A DNA stretch of 64,000 nt from Cotesia glomerata (taxonomy: Eukaryota > Arthropoda > Insecta > Hymenoptera > Braconidae), in NCBI RefSeq assembly GCF_020080835.1, contig NC_058161.1, forward strand, positions 7,542,001 through 7,606,000, read 5' to 3'. Of this stretch, positions 1 to 12,185 are shown piece by piece. Within the stretch, counting starts at the first letter, position 1, and the number at the start of each line of letters is the position of its first letter. A program made the position numbers and the translations under genes. Under the pieces are notes generated by a model. That model ran no database searches, was not told where the DNA came from, and saw only the letters and a list, made by a program, of their open reading frames with translations.

Positions 1-2656
1 TTACAATTTATGAATAAAAAACAATCAAAGACATTGGTCGATACGTCGATTATCAGCAAATCACCTAATTTTCATATTAATATCAACAGAAATTATAATA
101 ATAAATTTAATAGATCGAACTCGTTGGAGAGTGAAAGTTTGATGAATCAAATGTCTTCGAGCCAATCATCTAGCAGTTCAAGTACTAAAAGTGCCAGTTC
201 AACGCCGAGAAAAAAGACTGAACAAGTGCAATGTAAGTTTAAGGAAAAAAAATGTTTGAATAACAATATTAATAGGAATTCATTAAATCTGAGTTACAAT
301 GAGGGAGATTATGTGTCTTCTTTTTCGATAAATAATGAATACAAGTCAGAAATTGATGATAGCTACTTTTTAAAAAATATTATTAGAAATTTAAATGATT
401 CTTTTGAAGATGATTATGATAAAGAAAATTCAGAATTAATAAATAGCGACATTTTAATGAATAATAGAGGTTTAAAGTTGAATGGAGATAATAAAAAAAA
501 ATTGGAGGAGAAAACAAAACCTAGGTCATTCAAAGGATCTCATCTACTTCTTCCGTCGAAAAATTTAAAAGAGAATACAAGAGATAGGAATGTTGACAAA
601 CACAGCAATAAAGAAGAAATAAAACAAAATAAAGAATTGAATATTTCTTTCCATGATAAAATAAAATCTATTCTTGAAAGTCCAGGATCTTCTACACCAA
701 CGTCGAATTATTTATCTGTAAGATCAGAGCTGAGTGACCAGGAGGAACTCGATCTACTCTATGAAATAAATAGTATTTGCAAAGGCAATAAAACACCGCC
801 TGCATCAATTTCTAAAGGATACGACGAATCTTGGGCTACCGATGAGTCAACAGCATTATCCGATGATTTTACGAATTCCTTGTTAATTTATAAACCATCT
901 ATTGACACAAGTTATGAGTGCGAAAGTTCAGTCCAAAGCCAAAAAGATAGTTCTAATAATCAATTAAAAGTTGAAGATAAAACGCAAAGCAGCGATACTG
1001 ATACTTATGAAACTCCTCTCCGATCTTTTAGGTTTGTAAATAATTTCAAGTAATTAATTTTTATCAATAATTTATTATATAGATGATTAATAAAGTTATT
1101 TATTTGCAGTTCTTCAACGAGCAATGATTCGTTTGTTACTGTCGAAGAGCAGTACCATTACGTTGATCCTGAAAGAAAGAAAGCTTTCTTAGAACGTCGA
1201 CTATGTGTTATACCGTAAGTAATTTTATAAAACTACTTTTTAATTCGAACATAAAAATATCAAATATATTTATATATTTTTATTCATCAGCCGGTCCTTA
1301 CGATTGCAGCTTTATATTTCTCTCCTAGACAAAGAAGAGTATTGAAAAAAAAAAAGCTCTGTTTCATAATATATTTTTTAATTATCTATTTTGTAACAAA
1401 GCGTTTTTTTCGAAATTCTCATTTGTTTAAAAGAAAAACATAAAACTGCAATAGCTTTATAATCATGAGTGCAACAAGGATAGTACTGTTTCTTGCAGTG
1501 AATGCGACGTGAGAAAAAGGGGGGATCGGCTGTTATTAACTTTATATTGCATATTGTTATTACTCACAATGTTTGATATCTATTTAAAGTACTTACTTCC
1601 ACGTATGACAAGTGATAACGATTATTAGTCGCAGCCATTTTACTATATTTTTTACATTGCAGAAAACTCGACGAACCTGTTGAACATATTAGCGAATCTA
1701 GTTACTTAGAAGAAATGTGTAAGTATTTTTTATTAAAATAAAAACTTTAACAGATTTTTTTATTTAAATTCATTAATTAATCGTAATATATTATTATTTT
1801 AGCTGAAAACAATGAAAGTGGCCCTTTAAGAATCGTGCATAAACCAGTACAAGATAAACAAATACTCGCTAATTGTGATCTTCGGAACCGTTTAATAACG
1901 TTGGGAGAACAACCTGGGCCTATAACATCAACAACTTACCACGTGTATTTAAAACGACTTACTAAATTAGAAAAAAATGTTGATTTAAATGCTCGTATGC
2001 AAGAGCTGTCACTCAAGCAAGAAATTAGACTTTCTCCAGCGGCAAAAAATAGATTATTCGACCCTTGGGCGTGCAATCTCCAGCCTTTCCAAGATCTCGA
2101 AGATCGAGTGTTCAAAGAATTCGAAACACCGAAACCTAATCGAAGATATCGTGGAGGTATCTCAAAATCATATTTCAACTACATTCTCCTAGATCCACGA
2201 ATTACAAACAATCTACCACGAAATGGTCGTTCTTTATCATCCGGACAACGCTGGAATATATTTCTAAAAGCTATTTTTTACATTGGCAAAGGCAAAGCGT
2301 CGCGACCAGCAGCTCATCTGTATGATGCATTTGACTTCTGGTTCAAAAATAAGTCTGATGAACCTTGTAATAAAATTCAAAAAATTCTTGACATCTGGCG
2401 GGACTCAAAAGGTGTTATTTGTCTTCACGTTTATATGAATCGTATGCAAGAAGAAGCTTTTACCCGTGAGGCAGCTATGATTGACGCTATTGGTCTTGAC
2501 AAATTGACTAATTGTGTTCGTGGAAATTATTATGGTATAATTACAACAATGAACAATTTGGATAAAATTGGTATCGGTAATTATTTGCTCTATAAAGCTA
2601 TGGAAATTTTTATGTACGAAGGTGAGCGACAGCTATTTCCTCAAAGTATTACATAG
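1..2656 (+). CDS. Ankle1: ANKLE1/LEM-3-type LEM-domain GIY-YIG endonuclease, 3' part
   Basis: The gene enters from the left edge already in frame, so its 5' part, where relatives carry ankyrin repeats, lies outside the window. Four exons join in phase: ..1031, 1110-1214, 1663-1718 and 1803-2656. The first exon encodes a Ser/Asn-rich linker. The last opens with a LEM domain (DLRNRLITLGEQPGPIT, then a T-T-x-x-Y stretch). It ends with a GIY-YIG-type nuclease fold of the ANKLE1 class: IFYIGKGK, then RPAAHLYDAF, and later the REAAMIDAIG and LTNCVRGNYYG blocks. Family knowledge: ANKLE1/LEM-3 are animal endonucleases that cut branched or bridged DNA and shuttle between cytoplasm and nucleus. The stop is TAG at 2654. 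The ATG at 10 is internal, because the frame is open back to base 1. Identity is strong; the exact ends of the small exons are by eye. Confidence 0.87.
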
Positions 2657-3110
2657 ACATAATATTTTTTTAATTATTTTAGTAAAAATATAAATTTTTT
2701 ATGTGATTTGAACAAAAATATTTCATTAAATATATCTATAATAATTCTATAATTGCAAGAAATTTTTGCATAATTACAAATATAAATAACGTTTTTTTAG
2801 ATATTATAAATTGTTATATAAATGTAATGAGTGTATTTTTAATTCAAGTTATAAATATTTTAATGGAATATTAATTTAAAGATATAAATATAATAATTTT
2901 AATTTAAAATTTATAGATATGTAAAAGTGCAATGATAAATATTTTTGTGTAATTTTTATAGCAGCTTATGATACTCATAATAATAATTGTTTATAATTGA
3001 CCTTGTCGTTTGATAAAAAATAAAAAAAGATTATGTTAAAATAATAAACACATTCATTTTTAAATAGTATAATTATAATCTATATAAAAATCTTACAGAG
3101 TGAATTAAAT
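2657..3110. other. AT-rich spacer between convergent genes
   Basis: This stretch lies between two converging 3' ends and should hold both 3' UTRs. AATAAA-like motifs are present on both strands. No ORF or repeat of note was seen. Confidence 0.6.
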
Positions 3111-3464
3111 TTATAGGTAAGGTCTGTCTGGAACAGTTTTCTTGGCTTTCTTATCTCTTGCGCGAGGGAACCATCTATGTTTTGTTGTATAAGTCATTTT
3201 AGCCAACTCTTCTACTATGACTAATCGTGGTTTTTCTCGGCTGAACATCTTCATAGCTTCTTCTTCAGATGTATTTAACACTGATTTCGGAGTCTGTTTA
3301 GCTTTGGGGATCGGTTTTGAACATTCGTAAGGAAAATCGACCTCTGGATGCCAACAAATAGCCATGTCATTTTTAAATATTACCAGTTCATCCGGTTTAT
3401 TACTGTAATTCCGTACATTACAATAATTTCTTAATGATCGGAATAATGATTGCCGGAATATCAT
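3111..3464 (-). CDS. mRpL42: Mitochondrial ribosomal protein L42
   Basis: A 117-residue protein that matches the mL42 family of the mitochondrial large ribosomal subunit. Diagnostic blocks are the AICWHPEVDFPYECSKPIP core and a C-terminal TTKHRWFPRARDKKAKK segment, both shared with animal MRPL42. The N-terminus is Arg/Ser/Asn-rich without acidic residues, as expected of a matrix-targeting presequence. I start at the ATG at 3464 rather than nine bases upstream. On the coding strand that ATG directly follows a 3' splice site (tgtttcag), so an intron probably splits the 5' UTR from the coding exon. The stop TAA is at 3111-3113. The length fits the family. Confidence 0.85.
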   Translation of the reverse strand: MIFRQSLFRSLRNYCNVRNYSNKPDELVIFKNDMAICWHPEVDFPYECSKPIPKAKQTPKSVLNTSEEEAMKMFSREKPRLVIVEELAKMTYTTKHRWFPRARDKKAKKTVPDRPYL

Positions 3465-3837
3465 CTGAAACAATAAGTAAATTATTAACTACTTAGACTT
3501 ATTAGAAATACTCTAAATAAAAATTGACATTTTGTAGATTAGTAATTTTATCAAGTGCTCTATTGATCTAATCACATTATTCAATTTAATAATTATGCAA
3601 TTATTTAATTATTTTAACGAAATCAAATTATCACACCTTTAAATAATGGATTTCACTTTTGTTTTATGTTTAACAATTGCTGTTTTAAGGTTATGTGCAA
3701 CACATCATGAGGTAGTGTTTGATAATAACATATAGAAATATTAAAGGAAGTGATATTATCTCAGGATAGTAAATTATCAATACACAATAAGGTAAATAAA
3801 AATAACATCAACAAAAAATTTTAAATAAATAAATATG

Positions 3838-4053
3838 ACACTGAAATTAGCAAACACAACAATTTTTTTTTTATTTTTACAGAAAAGTAAACACTAGGTC
3901 TAGAAAATTATTATAAAAAAATTGCAATGCTAATTTTTTAGAGCATTTAGAGCCTAGTAAAGATGGAATTTAATAAATTTTTTTTGTTATAATTTATCTG
4001 TTATTTAAAAAATTTTTATAATTATTAGATGTCTCTCAATTTCAGTGTCACAA
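3838..4053. repeat. Short AT-rich element with GACACTGAAATT ends
   Basis: The left end reads GACACTGAAATTAGCA and the right end CTCTCAATTTCAGTGTC, an imperfect inverted pair enclosing about 215 bp of A/T-rich sequence without an ORF. Sequences with the same end motif recur near 30893-31122, 31590-31775 and 41730-41925. This suggests a dispersed MITE-like family. No target duplication was confirmed. Confidence 0.5.
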
Positions 4054-4149
4054 ATAAATAAATAAATAAATAACACTTCCGCTTTGTTGTTTTCGGTTTA
4101 AAATGATTTTTTATTCATAAAAGCTTAGCTTTAATGTCGAACTGACAAC

Positions 4150-4440
4150 CCTTGCGACCCTGGGCACACGGTTTTTGTTCAGTTTGGCTACCGTTTGTTC
4201 GCCGTTTATTCACCGTTTATCAACGGATTATCAACATTTCATAAACCGTTTATTTGTGCCATTGGTTAACGGTAACTAAACGGAGAACACACGGTTCATA
4301 AACGGTGTTTAAGCGGTGGTTTGACGGTTAAAAAACGGTTCATAAACGATGGTTTGATGGTTATAAAAAAACGCTTCATAAACGGTTTATAAACAGTTAA
4401 AAAACAGTGAGTAAGCGGTGAAAAAAACAATAAATAAATG
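4150..4440. repeat. Degenerate CCGTTTAT / ATAAACGG array in inverted halves
   Basis: About fifteen copies of an 8-12 base unit built on CCGTTTAT occur here. Units on the left read CCGTTTAT or CCGTTTGTTC on the + strand. Units on the right read ATAAACGG or AAACGGTT, so the array is folded back on itself around 4240-4270. The ORFs in it are by-products of the repeat. Confidence 0.55.
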
Positions 4441-4889
4441 GTAATTAATCGATATAGATCATTTAAATGAAAAAATTTTCTACATGGTAAAAAAAATTTT
4501 TCTGAATCAAAACGAAAGTTAAATCGTTGAAAAGTCATTGATCAAACAAAATTGAACAACAGTTATAAATTTGAATTAAAAGTCATAATTTTCAAAGTAA
4601 ATATAACATGAACAGAATTATTAAAAAAAAAAAATTTGTGATTATTTTTTTGTAATAATCATTCCAACTCTTTTTAGTAGTTTAATCTATTAAAATAATA
4701 CTTATATGGAAAGAAAAAAAAGTTTTTGAATATACATTAACTAAAAAAGAAATCCAACGATCGTTATAAATGCTTTACCTGGATAAATTAAAAAACTTTA
4801 GCTTCAACAGTTTTCATTAGCTATAGAAATTATTTTTTCTATCACATTAAATTATAATACTCCCTCATTTTTAAAATATTAAACTGTCA

Positions 4890-5020
4890 CCCGTCATACT
4901 TAATAAAATATTCATTAGATCGTTTTATGCCTTGAGCACCTGTAAGAGTATACTTTGTTATTCAACTTGAGAGTGTAAATATACTTTTTTTAGTAAGTTT
5001 ATCGTATAAAAGTTCTGTTC
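4890..5020 (+). repeat. Block shared with the odorant-receptor upstream region
   Basis: Three sub-blocks occur in the same order and orientation here and at about 13610-13760. They are a TACTTAATAAAATATTCAT segment, a TATACTTTGTTA segment, and an AAAAGTTCTGTTC segment. Here no receptor gene follows; the 3' end of the nudel-like gene lies instead. Confidence 0.5.
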
Positions 5021-5094
5021 GATCGTTAGCGTGAAAGCTAAAATACGAAAAAGATACGAAATAGATATAAAAAAATTAATGTCATAGAATGATA

Positions 5095-8000
5095 TTAATG
5101 AAAGCATTTAACAAAAGCACGATTGCACTCATTATGTTGAGTTACTAAAGTTGCGGATGGTACATCATCTTTGAGAATGATCAAAGCCAAGCCATTTAAG
5201 TTTATAGTATAATATAGAGCTTCGTGTATAGTCTGCGGGGGTGGATATGCACTACGAGATTCCTCGTCCAGAAGCACACCACCGGAGTATCCCATCGTTG
5301 TGCATATTATTGAAGCTTGTCGGTCAGAATTGATTGGATGAGGGAAGCATTCGTCAAACCAGACTCCAAGTTGGCGTTTCAACACCCTTCCTGCGGCAAA
5401 GCTGTCAATTTTCAATAAAAAATTAATTAATTAAAATAATTAATATAAAAATATTCTATTTGAAATTTTGTAAATATCAATATTTAACAAATTAACAAGA
5501 AAATTCGAAAATACTTACGTGTCATCAGCACTTTGTACCATCCTGCAGAAAAACTCGTCTTCTCCGTGAAGACAATCTTTTTGTCCGTCACACACAAAGT
5601 CATAAGGAATACACTGTTTTTCTCCATTAGCCATAGTACTGAAAATCATCGAGAAATGATATTTGTTTATTTAAGTTTTTCTCATCAATTAAATTCAGTA
5701 TTTTTCTCATTACAAACCTGTTAGAACATTCGTAGTGGTCATTGGAACAGCCACAATACTCCTGAACTTCATCAGATTTGTCGAAACAGTCTCGAACCTT
5801 ATTACATAGACGATGTGGTGATGTTAGACGAAGGTAATCTCTGCAACTGCAGCCCAATGGTTCATCACTGCCGTCTCCGCAATCGGCGTAGCCATCACAA
5901 AACAAATCTTTCGATATGCAGTCACCATTTTCGCATCTTAACTGGCGAATAGAGCATCCTAGAAAATAAAGAATTATTAATTGACATTATATTATTTATC
6001 AAAAAAATTGAATGTGATTTAAAAAATCATAAAAAGTTAAGTGCTTATGATTACTTATGCCACACAAAGGATTATTAGGTTCATCGTCCACTAAATCATT
6101 GCAGTAGGCTTTTTTCCTGAGGCAGTTGTCTTCATTTTCATCGGATCCATCTCGGCAATCTTGGATACCGTCACAAATTCTTTCAAATGGAATACATTTA
6201 CCTTCAGTACATTTCATACCATCAGTATCGCACTGCGCATTTGGAAGTTTGAAGTTATTTTCATCTAAAACAGATTTTTTTTTATAAAATTATATTAAAG
6301 TTACTTATAGTAAGAAGCTTTACTGTTATTTTAGTATTAATAAAGCAACATATTTACTGATTGCTGTCTTACCCATGATTATTGTTAAATGAGGAAGCAT
6401 TTCGTCGATCCCGATAAGTCCCTGGGGGTTCTCGAATTCACAAAGAATGTCTCTTTCATGGAAAACAGCTGCTGGATACCACCCACGAGGATTGTGGCAT
6501 GATATAAATCCACTCCATTTTTCCATGGTTCCATTTTTCTAATTTGAAAATAAAAATATTTCATTAAAAGAACTATTAAAATAACACTCCAAGTATTTTG
6601 CAAGAATTAAAAAAAAAAAATTTTTAATTTACACTTGTAAATACTCAATTCTTCGCAATGATAAAATTTTTCTTTTTAAAATCAATTGAATATTTTTAAT
6701 ACAAAAAATAAGTGTCTAAATTTTGAAACACTTCAAGTTTGTTTAATTTTAAAAATATATTCTTACAGGGCACCAATTTCTCAATAAGTCTCTGAAACAT
6801 CTTTTGCATAATGGGCAATCTTCAACAACTCCTTCAAATCCTACAGACTTCTTCACCAACTTCTTATTGACTCCTGTAGCTTGGCAATAATCTCCTTCTG
6901 AAGCAGCTAATGGCCTGCAAAATAAATAATAAATACTAAGTTATCTTTTAATATTATAAATTTAATTTTCGTTAAATAAAAACTAAAATGTTTACCTATT
7001 ATTGATAAATATTGGTTTGATGTAACGAGTTACAGGTAATTTATCAAAGTGCAGTAAACTGGTGTGAAATTGGTCAAGGTTCTCGATGTGATTCACCATC
7101 CTAGTTTGCTGATGAGGTCCGTCTACATATTGATGAGGCATCGACAACCCTGCTATAATGGCAGTGATATTTTTGTCGAGGCTATATCAGTGAAAATTTT
7201 AGTACCAATTTTCTAGAGCTCAAATTGATGCGTTCAAGAATGTTAGACTTACTTGATATCATTTGTACAGTGTGTAGAAGTCATAGCCCATTCGGTGTTT
7301 AATAACAACGCAGGGCAATAGTATTTACCGTCCACGAAAATGGCCGGTTCCCACGGTAATAAATATGTTTCATTATTAGTCAAGTTGCTTTTGTATAAGT
7401 AATCATATACGGGTTTGTTAAAATTCATTGAGCAGTCTACGTAAAGAGCGTGACACATCACAGCACCAGAATCTTTTCGTAAAATATTTTTAAGAACTTC
7501 TCTGCGGTTGAAAGTTATTGAACTGATTTCTGAGCTTGGATAGACTTCCAATATTTTTTCGTCAACATAGTGGAAACTAGCTGATTCGTGTTTGCTAGTA
7601 AAAACAAAGCAAATCATTAAAAATTTTTGAAAATTATTTTAGTGACTATTTAACTTACTAGAAGCCAACCGCGCTACAGTAATTATCGGCTGTCTTTTCT
7701 AAGTCTGTTGTATTGTCAAAACACAAAATACTCCAAATATTGTCCCTGTTGATTGATACAATTCCATTTTTCTTCAGTGTTGTTGAACCTTCTAAATCTA
7801 ATTCGATGCGGTTTCCATTTGTTAATGCATCTGAAACATTAAATATTCATCACAATTAACTTTCAACATTATCAAATATAGTTCAATAATAGTAATAAAA
7901 AATTCAACAAATGTCAATTTAACTATAATGTGAAATAGAGTGTTAATAATTTGATGAATTTTTGTTTGATAATTTTGATTTTTATGTTTTTATTTTTTTC

Positions 8001-11000
8001 TTGAAATCTTTGACAGTTTCTTAAGAATATAAATAATACAATTAACTATCACGATTTAAGTTTTCTATAAATATTTATAAAAATTACATTATTCATCATC
8101 ACATTTTTCCTTAGCAATGAATGTTTGATAATTAAAATATTTATTTTTGTTTATGTGTTAAATAAGTTTTGATTTAATTTACCGATATTTTATTTATAAC
8201 TTTCATACATTATATAACTTACAGCAGTCCTTTTCATCGTCATGTAATGGACAGTCCGTCTTTCCATTGCATTTCTTCTCCGCAGGAATGAAAACAGCAC
8301 TTCGAGGACAGAGATAAGTGTCCTGGCTATTACTCCTATCACCTAAAAATAATAGAAAAATATTGTATTTTATTATTTCATAAATTTAACAAAAAAAAAA
8401 TGAAATGTTAATTTTACTGCAATAGAGTTCGTCGCTTTTATCCGCACAGTCGATACGTCCGTCACAAATCGATAGAGGGTGTTTGATGGTCAAAATATCA
8501 ACACACCTACAATTAAGTTCATCTGTTCCGTCTTCACAGTCCAATTTTTTGTCGCATCTAAAAAGCCTCGAAATAACTTGAGTTATACTGAAAAACAAAA
8601 CCCAGAATAAATATCCCTATTTCTTGAATGTTTCCTAACTTAGAAACTTACTTTGAGCAAATAAAATCATTGTCGTTTTCAATCAATTTCCATGTGTCAT
8701 TAGAAGCTTTAGTTGGTACGTCTTCTTTATGTATTCTTGCGTCGATCTCCAGGATATTATTGTCATAATCATATCTGCTGCTAGTGCTTTCTAACATTTC
8801 ATTTACTGCGTCTCCTGTGTCATCCGTGACATTTTCGTTATTTCTCAAAATTGTATTGAGGTCTATCTCATTCTGGTCACTTAAGCTGATTTCATTTGGA
8901 TAAATCGAAGTTACAGTTCTATATGAATTTTCACTATCAATTGGCTTTTCAGCTGCCTTTGGACTGTTAAAATTTTTGACCGCTACTTCCTCGAAAACCT
9001 CACCTGGAGTAGCTTCATCACTCTTGCTGACAAATGCTTCGGTTGTCTGTTCGGCACTTTTATAAAAGTAGTATTCTATATGGAAGAAAAACGAACAAAT
9101 AAGTAATAATAAAATATTTAAATATAAGTAATAAAGTTTTAATAATTAGTTTCACGCAAAATCTATCTAGATCTGTCTAATAATATGCAGTGCAAGTAAG
9201 GTAAAAGACCCAGTTATTAACACTGGCCTAGTTGTTTGACACTTGCAATTTTATTCTAATTAAAAAAATTAAATGTTCTCAAATAAACCAATTTTCTTAA
9301 AATTTATAATTCAGAAATTATATTTATTAATTTATTAGAGTTGTTTTGTCTTTTTTAATTAAAATAAAATAACAAGTGTCAATAACTAGGCCAGTGTCAG
9401 TAACTGGGTCTTTTACCTTATTGTAAATAGGAAATTTCCGTTTCCTCTATTAGTGGAAACAATTAATTGTAAAATACAACCAGATTAAAAAATGACAATT
9501 ACCTCGATTTTTTAACTCGATTCTTGGATCATTGTCCTTGTTTTCCTGTTTACCAGAATCACGATATCCAGATTTTTCTTGAAAATCATAGGGTAGAATA
9601 TGAGAACATATAACTGGTTGATTAACTGTACTGTGACCTTCAAGATTTTCTACAGGTTCACTAGATCCGAAAAACTGTGGACAAGGCTGAGGGATTTTTG
9701 ATGAAATAAACGGGTTGTAACTTCCAAAATTTGGACCCGAGTTGGCTGGATTCCATGATAAATTACGAGAAACCGACGGGAGGGAATCGATAGTTGCTGA
9801 TTCAGGAGCCTGGACTTGTTGACCTGAGACTTGATTGAAAAAACATACAGAAGGCCAATAACATATGAAAGGTGACACAGAATTGCTGTCCTTCGCCGAC
9901 TTTGATGATAAGCTAGTCGATTCTCGTGATTGCATTCCTTGGTTAGTCTCTCCTTTTAATGAAGAAAACTGTGATGTTTTTAAAATCGAAGGGTCCTTAG
10001 TAATTACATCACTGTAATTCTGCTTGATATTATTCTTGTTTTTGGTGTCACGAGTCATCATTCTATCTACCACTTTCAAACCTGAATCGAAGTTAAGATT
10101 CGAATTTTTATCAGGTCTAGCAATACTATGATTATTTTGAGAATGAAGATTTTGAAATTGGTAATTGAAATTATTATTATAATAAGGAACACGATAAGAA
10201 ATCGGATTGTTTTTAAGATTCGGGATATAAAAATTTGGTTGATTATTAGAATACATATTTTTTAAAGTATTAGGACTACCATAAGCTTCAGGAGCAGTGT
10301 AAAGATTTTGATAATTATTGTTGTTAGTAGCAGGATTATTTTTAGAGCTTGGGTTACTGTAGTAAGCTGGCATATAATAGCTATAATTATAAGAAATAAC
10401 ATTTTCGGGAGCGGTCAAGTCAGCGGGATACAAACTTGTTGGGAATGGGATCGGGGTATCCTGCTCATACTGAGAACACTGGAGACACTTCATCAAGCCT
10501 CCTGTACTTAGATCAAGAGGCTGGAATCTCCAAATCACATTCTTGATGTTAGCTAATGCGATTTCGGCTGCTTGCACATTAGATCTGATTAAATAGATCA
10601 TATAAAAACATTTTTCACGAAGTTGGTAGCAATCACTTAATAAAGAATTTTCTCCGATAACTTGACGTTTTTCATTTTTTTTTCCTTTAACAACATTTTG
10701 TTTTAGCTGTGTTGAATCTCTGTTTGCATTCTGGTTGAATCGATCAATTGAATAGGAATACAGCCGAGTTTTTTTCTGTAGCTCTTGCAGAATATCGCGA
10801 AGATGTTGACGTTCATCCAAGATACGCCGACTTCTTCTTGGACCTAGAAGATTTTTAAATAAATTAAAGGAATTTTGAAAATTAATTTTTTTCAGTAATT
10901 ATTTGGGAGTGAGGATCACATTCTTTCTGGTCATAGAATCATTATTAAATTTTTATACTTATTCACTTATTTTTTTTTTTTAATTTATCAAAAATGAAAT

Positions 11001-12185
11001 AACTTAAAAAAAAATTTTTTTGTTGAATTTTTTGAATTAAAAAAAAATTTTGGGAAAATTATTAAAATTTTTAAATAAATAAAAAATATCAAGTTACTGC
11101 TATTATTTGGATGAATTATTTATTTATTTATTTATTTAGATCCTAGAGTTAACTCCATGGGTTATTTTAATATAATTTATAAATTTATAAAACACAGCAT
11201 TTACAGACATTAATCATCGCTCATACAAATTATCATCATATCCCATCTCCTCATCTAGTCTACTCAACTCTTGATTTAAGGTAGTTAGGCCCAAAAAGCA
11301 AAAATTCAAGAAATCTCCCAAACTCCGTATAGAAGTAGTTAAATACATAATACACACGCTGTTAAAATTTAGAGACGATTTACCACGTCTAACCGAAGAT
11401 AATTGCAATTGAAAATGACATTTTTACACAGGCGGTATGGGAAAAGAGAGAGAAAACCGCGAGTTTTATTATTTTTGTATTGAAGAAATTTTAAGAATTT
11501 CACGAAAAACTAACATTACTTAGATTAATACATGTATAATTACCCTACAAAATTCTGGAATTCCCTACCACATAGTTTTTGAGAAATCATTGATAAACTA
11601 GTAAATTAAACAAATAAAGTCATGCGTGGAAGTAAGTGAGCAATAGCCCGTAAGAGAGGCAACACTAGCGCGTGACGAAGACAGCAGTAGCATAAACTAT
11701 AGGTTGGGAAAGAACTACCTTAATAGATATAAAGTACATTTTTCTTTAAATTCGCCAAAAGTAGATAAAGAAGTTATCTCAAATGGCAGCGAATTCCAAA
11801 AATTACAACCAAGAAATGATCGCTGATATGTCGTAGTTCTAGCAAATGGTACTTTAAGAGTATTTGTCTTCCCCATATCACGCCGAGAAGCAACATTTGG
11901 CCTAAGATCAAGCTGATCGCCAAACAACCCCGGCCGCATGAGACACAATGCTTTATAAAACTCACAATTATATAATTTGTTTTTCAGTAAGCATTCAATT
12001 TTTTTTCAACACTCAGAGGTTCAAAACAATTTGATCGCTTATAACTAAAACACCCACTTCTAAAAAATTATCATTTAATTGATTATATTTTTACCTTTGT
12101 TAGAGTCACATAGCGAGTAACTAGATAGTATTAAAAATGATAACAGCACTACAAAGATACTTGAAAATGAAAATGATTTCGACAT
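5095..12185 (-). CDS. Secreted nudel-like mosaic protein: LDLa modules plus degenerate trypsin-like domain
   Basis: Fourteen exons in phase, roughly 1,330 residues: 12095-12185, 9503-10843, 8652-9075, 8418-8557, 8223-8342, 7659-7830, 7253-7594, 6996-7181, 6767-6914, 6373-6538, 6055-6264, 5718-5958, 5519-5638, 5095-5401. Exon 1 encodes a signal peptide (MSKSFSFSSIFVVLLSFLIL). Exon 2 is a long Asn/Tyr/Ser-rich region of unknown fold. LDL-receptor class A modules follow (CDKKLDCEDGTDELNC, CDGRIDCADKSDELYC, CNGKTDCPLHDDEKDC), then a trypsin-like segment with TSTHC where TAAHC is expected. More LDLa modules follow (CDGIQDCRDGSDE, CDGYADCGDGSDE, CDGQKDCLHGEDE) and a C-terminal SRCR-like segment (GRVLKRQLGVWFDECF). 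This order resembles the C-terminal half of nudel, the ovarian protease of dorsoventral patterning. I see no GDSGGP motif and no intact upstream protease domain, so it is probably a non-catalytic relative. The gene family is fairly secure; orthology to nudel is inferred. Confidence 0.68.
9197..9420. mobile_element. MITE-like element with about 55-bp inverted arms
   Basis: It lies in the intron between exons 2 and 3 of the nudel-like gene. The left end TAAGGTAAAAGACCCAGT is mirrored by ACTGGGTCTTTTACCTTA at the right. The similarity continues inward through a CACTGGCCTAGTT / AACTAGGCCAGTG pair and a TTGACACTTG / CAAGTGTCAA pair. The ends fit a TA target duplication, as for Tc1/mariner-type MITEs. 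It is non-coding. Confidence 0.72.
11110..12065 (-). mobile_element. 3' remnant of a non-LTR retrotransposon in intron 1 of the nudel-like gene
   Basis: The minus strand at 11715-11990 encodes the extreme C-terminus of a reverse-transcriptase polyprotein. The pattern is typical of LINE ORF2 tails: VPFARTTTYQRSF, then NFWNSLPFEI, then STFGEFKE. Similarity seems to extend upstream past a one-base frame break in an eight-base homopolymer near 12000. Downstream is a non-coding tail ending in a (TAAA)n tract at 11118-11140 (read as TTTA on the + strand). The copy is 5'-truncated and dead. It has the same sense as its host gene. The clade (CR1/Jockey-like) is a guess. Confidence 0.6.

Larger units (their letters stand above)
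3465..5094. other. Intergenic region with repeats
   Basis: No gene was recognised in this 1.6 kb. It contains the mRpL42 5' UTR and promoter, a short terminal-inverted-repeat element near 3838-4053, a CCGTTTAT-type array near 4150-4440, and a block near 4890-5020 that also occurs upstream of the odorant receptor gene (all listed separately). Confidence 0.6.

Noticed and set aside
4296..4538. 80-codon minus-strand ORF
   Set aside because: It is a translation of the CCGTTTAT array.
11214..11408. 64-codon minus-strand ORF with a plausible acidic end
   Set aside because: It lies in the 3' tail of the LINE remnant and inside an intron.
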